This document shows, piece after piece, positions 12,101-23,420 of a DNA stretch of 64,000 nt; position 1 is the stretch's first letter; the number at the start of each line of letters is the position of its first letter. Source of the stretch: Stagonosporopsis chrysanthemi (Eukaryota; Ascomycota; Dothideomycetes; Pleosporales; Didymellaceae); assembly GCA_022560025.1 (NCBI GenBank), contig JAFISE010000024.1, forward strand, positions 62,001-126,000. The letters run 5' to 3'. A program made the position numbers and the translations under genes. The notes under the pieces are model-generated. The model had not been told where the DNA came from and did no database searches. It saw nothing but the letters and a program-made list of their open reading frames with translations.

Positions 12101-15082
12101 CCAAAAATTGGCGATATGAGCAATGCAAACGACAGCAAATCACTCGTGCTTGGGCCTGTAAGATGCAAGAGACATGCGCGGGCTGTCGCTCTCGATGCGA
12201 TGATGACCTTGGGCATGTCTCAGATGCGGCTTGAATCACATCTTTAGTGTTTGTATTTCCCAGGCATTACTCGTCGCTTAACAAATGTTCAGGACGCCAC
12301 AGTGTCCAATGGCGGCGAGTTAAGCCCAGAAGCTAACTCCAAGAGTGTATCCTATGAGGTGTCAGATGCAAGTACCCTGGACTTTATCCCCAACGGGATC
12401 GCGAGCAACCTTCATATTGCACCCACGTCCATTGGGAATCCTTTCGGTTCGGTGAAGAGTTACACGTTGATGGAAATACCCAGCAATGACACAGTGCTGC
12501 ACACAAGTCCGGGATGTTCGCAGAACAGGCACGCTTTTGGAATAGTGCACCATGTCGGCCCTTCCTATGGTCGTCCCGCGGCCAAGACTCAGATCGACAG
12601 GGTCATGCCCGTGAGCACGACGTCCAGACTCATCTCCTGGCCTCGTCGAACCACTCACTCCATCCATTGGCTCCATGTCAAGCACGCTCATGAGTAAGCA
12701 GTCGTGGTTCAACGATTCGTCGGAAAGCGGGCCCGGCTCAAACAAACGCATCACATCTGGTAGTGCTGAGCCACATCGTTTCGGCGGCATCACGATGTTG
12801 TATTGATTGTATTGCTCGGTTCCTGCATAGTGGAGGTCAGTGGGTACACCGCAGCTGTCCATACATGCATCGAATATCGATTGCGGTGCTAATGCGAAAG
12901 ATTCATCATGGGTTTTAATAGACGATCAGAAATAGCCTGCATGCTCGCATGGTCACGGTCAGTAGCATTCGCAGCTGGGAGTAGACCGATCTGGGTATCT
13001 CAAGCAGTCAACTCTAGCATCTACAAGGCTGGCATGTGCAAGCGGCTTATGGGACCGATAACAGCAGCGATGGCTGTAGGTCTCTGCACCTAGTATGGTT
13101 CATCTCGAGGATCAGACGAACCGTGCCGCAGGAGGGATAACCCCGCAGATACTAAAGTGATGGGCGGTCGACCACGCGAACGGATGACCGTTACGTTTAT
13201 GGGTCGCACAGGTGGCAGACCAAGGAATCTGTTCAGACGGCGTCAATCCATCCCGAACCGCGCGATTAGGGGCACTGTTACATTCCTCCGCAGAGACTGT
13301 GACACAGTCAATATCGACGTGGATGGCAAGTGATACCCCACTGCAGGTGTGTATGCTCAATAAGGACTAGGTAGGCGAGGCGATAGGGCCACGAGACCCA
13401 GCACCGCGCTCCAAGCTGCAGTTCACGCCTGTCCCACAACCTTATCCATGATATCGGGCCACATGGATCCAGGGACGAAGAGGAGATCATGGAGCCGCCC
13501 CGGCATGACGGCAACACAGATACGATGTTTCATTCTCGAATGTTGTAACGATGAGCCCTTGATGACATTTCAACGACGGCAAATACGTGCAATGATGCTC
13601 TTGCTATGTGCGACTTCTTGCAATGTACTGTTGTGCTCCAGACAGTTGATTCGATGGCGAGGTTGCAGACTTCCAGGTGCGGCCAAAGCTTGCGGCTTGA
13701 AGCGATTGGCACAAGCGAACGAAGCGAGGCTTCGCTGTACACGCCATATGCAAGCGCTGCCATTTCCACATTCGTAGCGCATGCAGCAGGCGTGTGGTTT
13801 ATCTGGCATTTCGTGGTGCGGTTCAGAGAAGCTGGCGGTGACCTCACCAACGCGAAGAGCGACAGCCCTACCCGTTTGCTGCGTGAGAAAACGCGCTCTA
13901 GAGTCTGACGTTGCATACCGAACACGATTATGAAAGTGGAAGCTCCAGCGGTGAGGCTCTTCGCTGAGCAGTACTGCTGCGGTGACTGCGCCCTGAAGCT
14001 CCACTGGGGGCTTTCGCTTCGTGACTGCACCAAACTTGATCCGGGCAATGGTCTTAATTTTAGATCCGTCCCATGTCCAATAGCACGTCATCTTGCCTTG
14101 CACAGCCGCTCACCAGCCACGCGAGCCTGCAGCACGATCCAGCCAAAGCGAAAGCATCGCGGATCAGAAGCCTGACGGACCCATGTCCTGGCGCAGACAT
14201 GGTTGTCTAATGGCTGCCCGACAAAAGCGGTGGTCTAGCGTGCACATCGTCTGAATGCACTCCTGAATCCGCTTACCCTCGCCAGAATGAGCATGGGCAC
14301 TACTTACGGCTGCGCCCTCACTCGCTGGCGTGCGCTTGTACTGCTCGCATTGGGCAAGGAGCGGCCCTTGGCTCGCGACAGGGGTGTCATTGACCACCCG
14401 GCTTCACCGCAATCCACCCCAGGCTGGCCGTCCCACGAAGCGGTCGGGGCGCGCGATCGAGGGCGGGGACCATGGACGATGACGGACGGCATGCTTCAAC
14501 CTTTTCTTATTTCTCCTAGCGCAACTTACCGTTCCCAATCTGCCACCTCATGCCACGGACCCGCTCCTGTAGGGCAGAGGGCAGGGGTTCGTGGTGGCTT
14601 TGTGCACTGTCTGCACTGGGGGCCAGCGATGGTCCTGTCTGACGCCTTATGTATAAACCGCACTTCGCCCCCAGGCACCATCTTCAGTTCCAGGCCTCCT
14701 GATCAACACGAAGACGACTTCTTCTGGACCTTACCTACAGCCTGACTCTGCAGCCCAGCATCGTGTCTTCTCGCATATGATCAGTCCTTCACACTCTAGA
14801 CGCTCACATCTCGGGACCGCAACGCACCGTCGCCCTTCCTCCCGATACAGCAATTGATCTGCGGCAATCGACGCTATTAGATCGTTGTTAATCCGAAGCA
14901 GGCTTTTGTGGCTGCCTGTCGTCCCTCATTAGAGAGCTCGTAAGCTTCCCCTGCCACGACTGTCTGACAAGGCACGCTAGTGGACCAAACACTGCTTATC
15001 CACTGTTCGGTCCCGGCCCGCTCTCGTCTGCTCGACCTCTACTTACCCAAATTCTAGAAACAAGGTCTGAGCGGCTTTTGGA
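9170..15082. other. Gene-poor region (5.9 kb)
   Basis: This stretch between the MFS gene and the C2H2 regulator has many medium ORFs on both strands, but none with a family signature or a continuous exon structure. A minus-strand segment at about 12362-12910 has a longer, protein-like open frame that is closed upstream and downstream by stops. The last few hundred bases are CT-rich and probably form the promoter and leader of the C2H2 gene. Confidence 0.5.
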
Positions 15083-15088
15083 TATATA
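15083..15088 (+). promoter_or_regulatory. TATA-like box before the C2H2 gene
   Basis: TATATA lies 40 bases before the predicted ATG at 15128 and is followed by the CT-rich stretch CCCTCTCGCTCT, a pattern common at fungal core promoters and start sites. The distance to the ATG would imply a very short 5' UTR, so it may be fortuitous. Confidence 0.3.
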
Positions 15089-15127
15089 CCCTCTCGCTCT
15101 ACAGAACCCTCCACCACATCAATCATC

Positions 15128-16884
15128 ATGGTTGACTACACATATCCCCAAACCATGCATCACGACTTTGAGCTCTACGCCCAGGAGCAGGAGCAGCAGC
15201 AATTCCAGTACATGTCTAACACACAACCCTTCCTGCCCTCGTCAACATACAGCATGGAGCCGTCGTTTAGCGCATCTTACGAGCACATGATGCCCGTGGT
15301 CGAAGCACCAAGGCCGCAGTATTCCTATGATCAATTGGCACAGGAGCACAAGTTTGCTCAACAATACAGCTATCACACTCCGTCCGGCTCACCACACTCG
15401 ACTCTGAACTCGTTCCAAGATCAGCCCCCAATTCTTTCAGCGTCATCCGAATCTGGTGCCTCAGCATCCTCTTCTGCTCTGGGCTCCCCTTCCATCACCC
15501 CTCAGTGGGAGATGGAGTCCTGGAACCCAATGGCTATGATGACCTCTGGTCTCGAGTACCCAACAACCATTGCAAACGAGAAGACATTTATTGGTGAGTC
15601 CGTGGTTCATTCTACGACTGCTGCACCTTCTATCCATTCGCCCCACCCCAGTGTCTCAACGAGTGCTTTCAAAACTCCAACCACTCCTGCATCGGTATTG
15701 CGACGAAGCTCAATTGTTTCCAATATGAGTCATTCGTTCGAGCCTTGCATTTCACCCAACACTTCTTCGAGCCTGTTATCTCCTTTCCTTCTTTCAGAGT
15801 CTTCTGGTCACTCGTCATCTCCACAAGAGTGTTGTTCGTTTCCCCTGGTGCTGTCTTTGCCTCGTCTTGTGCAAAACACTAACACAAAATTGCAGATCCC
15901 AACGTGATCCAGCCCTTCGCGTTTGCTCCCCAGAGCCCCTTCCCTGAGATCCGGACATCACACTCGGAATACTTCCCTGTCGTTGACCAGCTTGCTTCGC
16001 CGGCACTCACCCACCTCTCAGCACAAAGCCCACGACCTCGCATCAAGCAGGGCAGCGCATCGCCTTTCCTCCAGACACATTTCCACCCTTATCAGAGGCG
16101 CGGTTCGGTTGCGTCACATCACTCGCACCACTCGAACGCAAGCCGACGCAGCGGCAGTGGAAGTAGCTTTGAGCTTGACGAAGAGACAATGCAGAAGGGC
16201 TTGTGCCCTCTGCCAGAATGTGGACGCGTGTTCAAGGACCTAAAGGCCCACATGCTTACGCACCAGAATGAACGCCCTGAGAAGTGTCCAATCACCACTT
16301 GCGAGTACAACGTCAAGGGCTTCGCAAGGAAGTACGACAAGAACAGGCACACACTCACCCATTACAAGGGTACCATGGTGTGCGGCTTCTGTCCAGGCAG
16401 TGGATCAGCGGCAGAGAAGAGCTTCAACCGCGCTGATGTCTTCAAGAGACATCTTACCTCTGTTCACGGTGTTGAGCAAAACCCACCCAACAGCCGCAAG
16501 AAGAGTCCCAGCGGCACCCGCAAGAGTTTCTGCCCACAGGTGGCTGGTACTTGCTCGACTTGCTCGGTCACTTTCGCCAATGCGCAGGACTTCTACGAGC
16601 ACTTGGATGACTGCGTGCTGCGCGTTGTTCAGCAGGCTGACCCCTGCGAGGCCATCAACCAACGCCTCCTGACTTCCGTTGCCGAGGACAAGGATGTCAC
16701 TGACACCTTGGACCGCAATGGCCTCTCCAAGAGCATCGAGTACACAGTCCCCAGCTACAACGATGACGACGAAGAGGATGACTTTGACGAGGAGTTCGAC
16801 AATGACGACCAAGACGATACTACCTACGGCAGCCGCAAGGCGCGGTCTGGTAAGGGTAGCATCAAGAAGTCCAACTCGAATTGA
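15128..16884 (+). CDS. C2H2 zinc-finger transcription factor with a possible leaky stop
   Basis: Two exons, 15128-15593 and 15896-16884, encode 484 residues. The N-terminal half is Ser/Pro/Gln-rich and probably a regulatory or activation region. C2H2 fingers follow: finger 1 at about 259-278 (CPLPEC...HMLTH), finger 2 at about 286-311 (CPITTC...HTLTH), and a longer third finger (MVCGFC...HLTSVH). A further Cys pair (CSTCSVTF...FYEHLDDC) may form another zinc site. An acidic tract DDDEEDDFDEEFDNDD precedes the TGA at 16882-16884. It is predicted to be a nuclear, sequence-specific DNA-binding regulator with unknown targets. Two oddities: the single intron (302 nt, GTGAGT, with CTAAC near its 3' end) is open in the exon-1 frame throughout, and the frame after the TGA stays open to 17313. 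I recognise the fungal C2H2 class but cannot assign a named ortholog. Confidence 0.88.
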
Positions 16885-17313
16885 CAATCAACACATCCCC
16901 GAGGTGTCGGCTCATCGCAGCACGTCGGGGGTGGTAACCCCTCCAAAGTCACAAAGCCTGTTCGTGGTCCACGAGCAGGCCTCACCTTCTCCAAGGGCGG
17001 TGTCGCAATCACCTCGTCAGGCCGCAAGAAGCGCAAGAACTACCCTCTTGCATGGGGCTGCCCTACAGAGAAGATGAAGATGAAGAAACGTGTCATGTGT
17101 GTCTACGACGGCCCAAGGCGGCTGTGGAAGGACGACATGATGCTCGACTCCGAGTTCGAGGTCCGCATGAGGCTGCCTAACGGCAAGGACTACGTGACCG
17201 ACCTCGATGTGCAGACCATGAAGCGCGCTGATGCGCTTCATGAAGCGACACAAGAGGAGAGAGGACCTTGGGTCCCAGACAACATGAGGAATGTTGGCGA
17301 GTACGTCTTTTGA
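16885..17313 (+). CDS. In-frame C-terminal extension of the C2H2 gene beyond its TGA
   Basis: The frame of the C2H2 factor continues without another stop for 142 codons after the TGA at 16882-16884, ending with TGA at 17311-17313. The first six bases after the stop are CAATCA, which matches the STOP-CAR-YYA context known to promote readthrough in fungi and tobamoviruses. The extension looks like real protein: a basic nuclear-localisation-like SSGRKKRKNYPLAWGCP, then KMKMKKRVMCVYDGPRRLW, KDDMMLDSEFEVRMRLPNG and KDYVTDLDVQTMKRADAL, with coding-type codon use. An alternative is a 99-nt intron, 16850-16948 (GTAAGG...AAAG), which would remove the stop and keep the frame. Reading it as a separate downstream gene is least likely, since no good start precedes it. 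Confidence 0.6.
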   Translation, partial: QSTHPRGVGSSQHVGGGNPSKVTKPVRGPRAGLTFSKGGVAITSSGRKKRKNYPLAWGCPTEKMKMKKRVMCVYDGPRRLWKDDMMLDSEFEVRMRLPNGKDYVTDLDVQTMKRADALHEATQEERGPWVPDNMRNVGEYVF

Positions 17314-18646
17314 TTGCGGCATTCAGCGTTACGAACATACTATCTTGATTCACACACGGCAAAAGGAGGATACAAAACCATGGTCCCTGGCTGGCGACCC
17401 GTACAATGAAACGATAACGACGCTGTACAAGCTGTATCATCAGTTCTTATTGGAGATCATAGTTCTTGTTCTGGGACTACTTATTGGATCGATACCACTA
17501 CCTATGGTCCGGGTTTTAGGCGTTTGAGCGTGCTTGCGCTGCGATATTGATGGATTGGTAATAGTGCTGTGCACATGCAACAATCTGGAATTGAATCCAT
17601 ATTATTATTATTATTATTATTATTATTATCATCACAGCTCCTTCCTCTTCTGCCTTGCTGATGACCTATGTTCCGACTTCCACACGCTCACAGCCATCCC
17701 TGAGTTCATTAGACGACCAGGGTCAGAGTCAGTGCCGCAAAGCTGCATGTCGCAATGGTCGCACCTGTGCAGCGGGTCTCTCCCAGCACCACGGCGTTGG
17801 CTCTCCTACCACCCGCCTTCCGGCTGACGCTGGCCTGCAAGGCACGTACAGAACGTTATTGTTATTTTTATTGACCCTCGTCGATGGCATCGCCAATGCC
17901 GACGAAAACAGGCGAGCGTCAGGTCGCCGACGATCAGCAACTCTGATGTCACTCCTCGGAAGCAAATGCTGATCGTCTCGCACGTACCTAGATCTTCAGT
18001 ATTAAACAAGGTAGGCTTAAGATCACCAACCTTCCAAGCGCACAGGGTGTGCCTGGTACGACATGAAAATCCTAGCGCTGATCTCAAGTGAGCACACGGA
18101 AAGGCTAATATTAGCTGGTAATCATCCTGCAAGATTGCATTGAGAAGCAGGACCTCGAGGTTACACGCAGTCAGTCCCTGCAGCAAACAGGGGCGTGCTG
18201 TTCGAGTCTGATCGTTCTTTTGAATGATGGCGCAGTCAACATGTTGGATGGTGCACTTGTGAAGCACACGCAATGGGAGTGTTGTGGAGACGGTCGACGT
18301 ACTGATCTGGTGTAACGAATTGGTACCAAATTCCCTCTGCGGACAGACTGCCAGCGAGTGCCGCGTGTCAGGGGTCATGCAGCACGAGAACAGAGAGTCT
18401 CCAGCGCATGCCAGGCTGCTGCTGGAGAGCTCGACGCACCTCTCCGTAGTCGCGCGCGCCAGCCAGCCTCGAGTTCGTTGAGCGCCGTCAGTCGTGTTCG
18501 ACCCACGGCGCTGACGCTGACGGCGAGGTGACAGGCGGGCCGGGCGGGCTGGGGAGCAAAACCCAGTTATCGTTACCGCTAAACGATGTCGCTCCCTCAT
18601 CCTCTCTAATACCGGGCCTGGGATCTTTGGCCTGTCCCCACTTGTT
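17314..18646. other. Intergenic region with an ATT microsatellite
   Basis: This 1.3-kb stretch lies between two same-strand regulator genes. It contains the microsatellite at 17599-17629 and otherwise only short ORFs without signatures. The right part should hold the promoter of the gene at 18647. Confidence 0.55.
17599..17629 (+). repeat. (ATT)n microsatellite
   Basis: About ten uninterrupted ATT units lie about 290 bases downstream of the C2H2 extension's stop. It is a simple trinucleotide repeat that could serve as a length-polymorphic marker. Confidence 0.95.
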
Positions 18647-21044
18647 ATGGAGCGCAGCGATGCTCACGCGCAGACGACAAATGTGAGCGCGTACGCACCC
18701 AACAGCGCCGCAGCGCAGGCCTTTGGCAATGCCGCCCGTGACGACAGCGCTGCCCTCTGGCCGCAGACGCCGGTGCAGCTTGCCCGCGGCCGCCAACCTC
18801 GCGACGCGCTGGCCAAGATCATCACGTACAATGTTTCGTCCATGGACGACTTCGAGACGGCCCTGCGCGGCTACCTCAACACCCCGCCCGAGCAGCCCGA
18901 GCACACCGAGGCCCAGCTGTCCTTCTGGATTGGCACCAGCTTCATGGTCTCGGCGCCCACGCCCTCGGGGTCCCAGGCCGCGCAGCAGCAGCAGTCGCAG
19001 CAGCCACCGCAGTCGCACCACGCCCCGCAGAACCTGCACGCGTCCCCGGCCTTCCAGCCCGCGAACGGCTTCCCGGCCCAGTATGGCGGTCCCTCGCACG
19101 CCTACCAGTCCGTGTCAGGCCCCGCCATAGCCTTGACGATGCCGCCCGGTTTCCAGCAGCCCGCCCTGCCGAACGGCGCGGACGACAGTGCTGCAGCGAG
19201 CAGTGCGGCGGGCAAGAAGGCAGAGCACAAGGTCAGCCTGAGCATCATGGAGGCCCTGCAGCCCACGGCGGACCCCAAGGACAAGATGCGCAAGCAGCGC
19301 GCCATTGCCAAGTGCTGCGTCGATGCCATACAGAAGATAGACGGCTACCGGTACAGCTTCCACAACTGCTGGAACAGCAGGGAGGACGACAGCTTCCGCT
19401 TTTCGTACTACTGCAACGACTCGCTGCTCAACAAGGACCGCGCTGCGAACGGCAAAGGCGCAAAGCTGGGCAAGCGCGCAACGAAGCCAGTCTACGACTG
19501 CAAAGGCGTCTTGTCCATCAAGTTCTCAGCCACAAAGGAGACGCTGGACGTCTTCTATAAGCATGTGCCCGTGCACAAGACGTACGAAGAGCGCGCCCCT
19601 CCTCCACGCAAAGACTCGAAGCGGCGGAAGTTTCTTGAGGAGAACGACCCTGAGACTCTAGCCAAATTGATGAACCGAGCGAAGGATGAGAGCGAGGAGC
19701 CAATGCCTAGGCCGAAGAAGAAGAAATCGCTCAAGCCAGATCCACCCAGGCCGTCAAACACGTCGCTTGAAAGCGATTTGAGGGCACAAAGCTTGCAATC
19801 ATTGTTGCTGCTGATCAGGGATGATCCTTCTCTGCCGCCAGAGCCACCGCCTCCCGAGCCTGAACCAGTCCAGCAACCTACAAACGTGCTGCAGTCGGCT
19901 ATACATCTATCCCAGAATCAACCAACACAGCAGCAGCAGCCGCCGCCGCCGCAGCAGCAGCGCAAGCGAGCCAAAGTCAGTTGCGATGTCTGCAAGGCGA
20001 AGAAGACCAAGGTACTATACCGTTATTCTCCAAAATGGATCTAGAAGGCTGACAAGCGGACAGTGCGACGGTATTCGACCGATCTGCCAGACCTGTCACG
20101 ACAAGAAGCGTCAGTGCTTCTATTCGGACGCGCCGCCGCCGAACGAGGATCGACGGCCGTCGACGGTGGCCAGCGAGCCTGTGCGCCAGATACCTGCTCC
20201 TAGCAGTGAGCCGTCCGAGTTGGAGAAGATGAAGAAAGAGCTTGAAGAAGCAAAAGCGCGTATACAACAGCTCGAACACGAAAAGCGAGCATCCACAACG
20301 CCGGTACAACCCCCACAAGCAGTGACGCGTCCGCAACAGCAACAGTCGTCACAGCCGCAGCCGCAACATCAGCCGCAGCCGCAGCCACATACTCAAACAC
20401 AGAAGCGTCCTTCGCTGCCCCAAGCACAAATGCAGACGCAAATACAGCAATCACAGCAAAAACAACAGCACCAGCAACAACAGCACCAGCACCAGCAGCA
20501 GCAGCAGCGTCAACAAGTGGTGCAAAATCACCGCCAACAGCTCCAACAGCTCAACCGAGTCGTTCAGCGTCGCAACAGCCCCCAGCAGATGACCTACAGT
20601 CCAGACGGTCGTACAGTGCAGCAGCAGCGCCTACATAGCCCGCGACAACTTTCGCAAACAGCACAGCAGCAGCTTCAAGCCGCGCAGCTCCCTCTTCATA
20701 CTCAACAGACATTCTTCACGGCTACGAACCACCCATCCTATAACGCACTGAACCGCTCCATGACACAGGGCTCCATGTCTTCGCAGTCTGCGCAGAATGC
20801 GTTGTCTGACCAAGACACCCTGTCGTCTTCCACTTCGCTTGGACAAACTCAACAGCAGAGTCAGCTGCATAATAGCGGGGGCATTGCCAACGCTGGGTCT
20901 GTCGACACCAGCGGACTGTATGGCAACGTTGGCCGCAATGATATGAACTGGCCGCCGGCGTATTATGGGTACCAAAGCGCGCAACAGCAACAACAGCAGC
21001 AGGATCAGTGGGGTACTACGAGAGGAACAAATGTTTTTCGATGA
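18647..21044 (+). CDS. Transcription factor with FAR1/WRKY-GCM1-like module plus Zn2Cys6 cluster
   Basis: Two exons, 18647-20011 and 20064-21044 (52-nt intron, GTACTA...CAG), encode 781 residues. An Ala/Gln/Pro-rich N-terminus is followed at about 235-313 by a module with a conserved Trp (W242), Cys256, Cys285 and a His306-x3-His310 pair. This Cys-Cys-His-His spacing resembles the FAR1/WRKY-GCM1 zinc fold found in some transcription factors and Mutator-like transposases. A basic, Pro-rich linker leads to a canonical Zn2Cys6 cluster, C446-x2-C449-x6-C456-x6-C463-x2-C466-x6-C473, split by the intron after Lys455. A coiled-coil-like ELEKMKKELEEAKARIQQLE follows, then a very Gln-rich C-terminus. 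Zn2Cys6 domains usually sit near the N-terminus and are followed by a fungal_trans region. Here the cluster is central and I see no such region. It is predicted nuclear, with unknown targets. Confidence 0.85.
20331..20516 (+). repeat. CAG/CAA-rich polyglutamine-coding tract
   Basis: Within the second exon of the Zn2Cys6 gene, interrupted runs of CAG, CAA and CAC codons encode Gln/His/Pro-rich sequence. Smaller CAG runs occur near 18980, 19930 and 20990. Codons are mixed and not a pure triplet repeat, which limits slippage. Such tracts are common in fungal activation domains. Confidence 0.85.
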
Positions 21045-21305
21045 GCCTAACGAATTTATGACGGCATTCAATAGCAACACATTATACCCACAAAATTGAT
21101 TCTTTTTTCACTTACACTGTCTCCTTGACTCCGCACGCCCCTTGTTGCTGCCTCGAAACCGGGAGGGGAGTGCGATAGCGCGATTTCCCACAAGGTCAAG
21201 CAGCAGGCACGATATCAACAAACAACACACCCACCTCCACCCACTCGACTTCGATTTCCCTCACCCACATCGTCACCCTTCGCGAAATACCCCTTTGTCA
21301 CCACG

Positions 21306-22742
21306 ATGCCAATGGACGCGTTGCCCACCGAACTTGACAACCGCATACTCGCCTTCCTCGGACACGATGCATTGAATGCGATGTCCAAGACCTCCAAATC
21401 TTATCGCAAAGTGACCGAGCCGCTCCTGTACCGTCACATCAAGCTGCTCACTAGTCGCGAGGTGAGCATGCGCTGGCTTGTTGTCACTATGCTTCATCGT
21501 CCCGAGTTGGCAGCTCACATCAAGACTATCATCTTTTTTGAGAACCACAGGGACGGTGTTGCCAAAACTCAGCCGATGTCTCAGCCGTCTGTATTGCTCG
21601 AACAAGCGATTGGGAAGCTTCATCACACGATCCAGACTATGCTCGGTTCCGAAGCAGGCAACGCAGAAATCCGGGTCTCTTGGATGGGATCGTTTTTGGC
21701 CGACGAACATGTGGAGGGTTCTCTCACATTAATTGTCTGTCTCGCCCATAATCTCGAGTGCCTGAGCGTCATGGGCGAAGTACGTGAAGGGGTTATCCAA
21801 GGAGACCACGGGCATTTTCTGACCCTCGTTATGTGGGAGGTTTTCAAACACTTCTATTCGGAGCCAAAAGAACCTGCCCTTGCTGCGCCGATACCTTGAA
21901 GCTCACGTCCGTTTCAGAGGCTTCACGATTTCCATATCAGGACGGGGTCGCCCACACAGATCATCACACTACCTTATCTTCGCACGATCCACGTCGAAAA
22001 ATGTGATGGTATGTCGGTTTCACGGCTGTTCCCCATGAAGACATCCCACCATCTTCACACTCTGGAGATAATCGACACCTTCTGCCCTGCCAACAGCATA
22101 CGAGATATCTTCAATGAGAACCATGCAATCGAATTGAAGCGACTGGTTCTTCGCGAATTCTGTGCCGTCCCCGATCAAGACCTGGGCTCTGACAGAGATT
22201 GTTCGTGCCAACCCATCATCGATGCATTGATGGAGAATTGTCACGAGCTTGAGTATCTTGAGCTTGATCTGCTTCCATGGTCCTTGGACGGAGAGCGCGA
22301 GAAATCTCTAAAAGGGTTTGACGAACTGACGAGCCTCAGTACGTCGAAGGTTGACCTGGACACTCTCGTCGACAGTGAAAGCCGGAATGCTCTTCTTGAT
22401 TTGCACAAACTGTTGCCACCCAATCTCCAAGCACTGCACATTTGCCGGGTTGGCGAATTCGAGTTTTGGTCTCTGTTCTTACCGTGGCTCGAGTCAGACC
22501 TGACCAGCTCAATCACGGAGATCTCCATCACCGTCGATTTGATGAAGACGTCCAAGATGATTGGGCATCTATCAAGGGTACCCTGTTCCACACTGCTACG
22601 CTCCTTTGGGTCAAGAAACAGATCTCTTTGTATATATACAGACCAGCCCGAACTTACGAGATGGCGCCGAAGTTACTTGTCGATCGTGAAGGTTCCCACG
22701 AAGACGAATCGTCGTCTGAAGAGCCTGAGATGGATTAGTTAA
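21306..22742 (+). pseudogene. F-box/LRR-like protein gene, probably inactivated
   Basis: The frame from ATG 21306 begins with an F-box-like segment, ALPTELDNRILAFLGHDAL followed by KTSKSYRKVTEPLLYRHIKL, typical of fungal substrate receptors for SCF ubiquitin ligases. It meets an in-frame TGA at 21897-21899. The same frame then resumes with leucine-rich-repeat-like text (ITLPYLRTIHVEKCDG, HHLHTLEIIDTF, LEYLELDLLPW) to 22742. Near 21871-21893 another frame reads as a better continuation (NLPLLRRYLE), and after about 22555 the natural-looking C-terminus (DWASIKGTLFHTATLLW...ESSSEEPEMD) lies in a third frame ending at 22738. At least two disruptions are therefore implied. No convincing intron bridges them, although a weak one (GTTTTC at 21840 to CAG at 21917) would remove the TGA in frame. 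It is most likely a recent pseudogene. Confidence 0.6.
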
Positions 22743-23420
22743 TAGGACGACGACCCTTTCATTCACTGGCTGTCTCTTCTAGGGGCTTGCTAAGCCTCGA
22801 GGCATGTATGGCTACTCAGCACCGAAGTATATTGGGAGAGCATCGTTAAACGCACTGCTGAGACAAATACACAATTCGCATTGATTAATCCTGTTTGCCC
22901 TTCTCGAGCGATCTCAAGATCTCTGGCATGACAACTGTGAACTAATCTGTTCGCGCCTCTACTATGTCTCTCAAGATAGTACCATCGAGCTCTCAAGCTC
23001 TCAAGCCCACTGTTGCATTTCTTGGACTAGAAGAAGACTTGAAGCTATATTGCTTGACGGAATTGTACTTTGCCATGCCTTCTCAACTGATACTAGGACA
23101 CTAGTCGGTGACGCCATGAGTCCGCTTAGTAGTAATTAATTGCACCATATCAGCAATGCTGAGGCCCAAGACAATGATATGCGCAACTGTTGTAATAGAT
23201 GATCCATTGTTCCATTCGTACCTCGTCTCCTAACATCGTGGCAGAAGGCCTTCATGCTTGCAGTAAACCTCGCTAATGTTCGCCTTCTACGCCGTGCCTT
23301 GGAACGCCTGAAATGCTCGTTGCTCATCAATACCCTTGTATGCATGTCGTTGATCAATCGCCACCTGGAAGCCTCAGCTCAGACAGATGCCTTCTTGTGA
23401 CCCGAAGATGAGCCTTCCTC
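22743..23420. other. Intergenic region between convergent F-box relic and csn1
   Basis: These 678 bases lie between the 3' ends of the F-box relic and the CSN1 gene. No coding or repeat signal was recognised; it probably contains the csn1 3' UTR. Confidence 0.55.

Noticed and set aside
12160..12234. Cys-rich string ACKMQETCAGCRSRCDDD resembling a Zn2Cys6 cluster
   Set aside because: Spacing is wrong and the second half of the cluster is absent; chance resemblance in a non-coding region.
16850..16920. 71-nt intron (GTAAGG to CAG at 16920) removing the C2H2 TGA
   Set aside because: The sites look good, but the length is not a multiple of three and the joined frame meets TAA within about five codons. 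Only the 99-nt version ending at 16948 keeps the frame.
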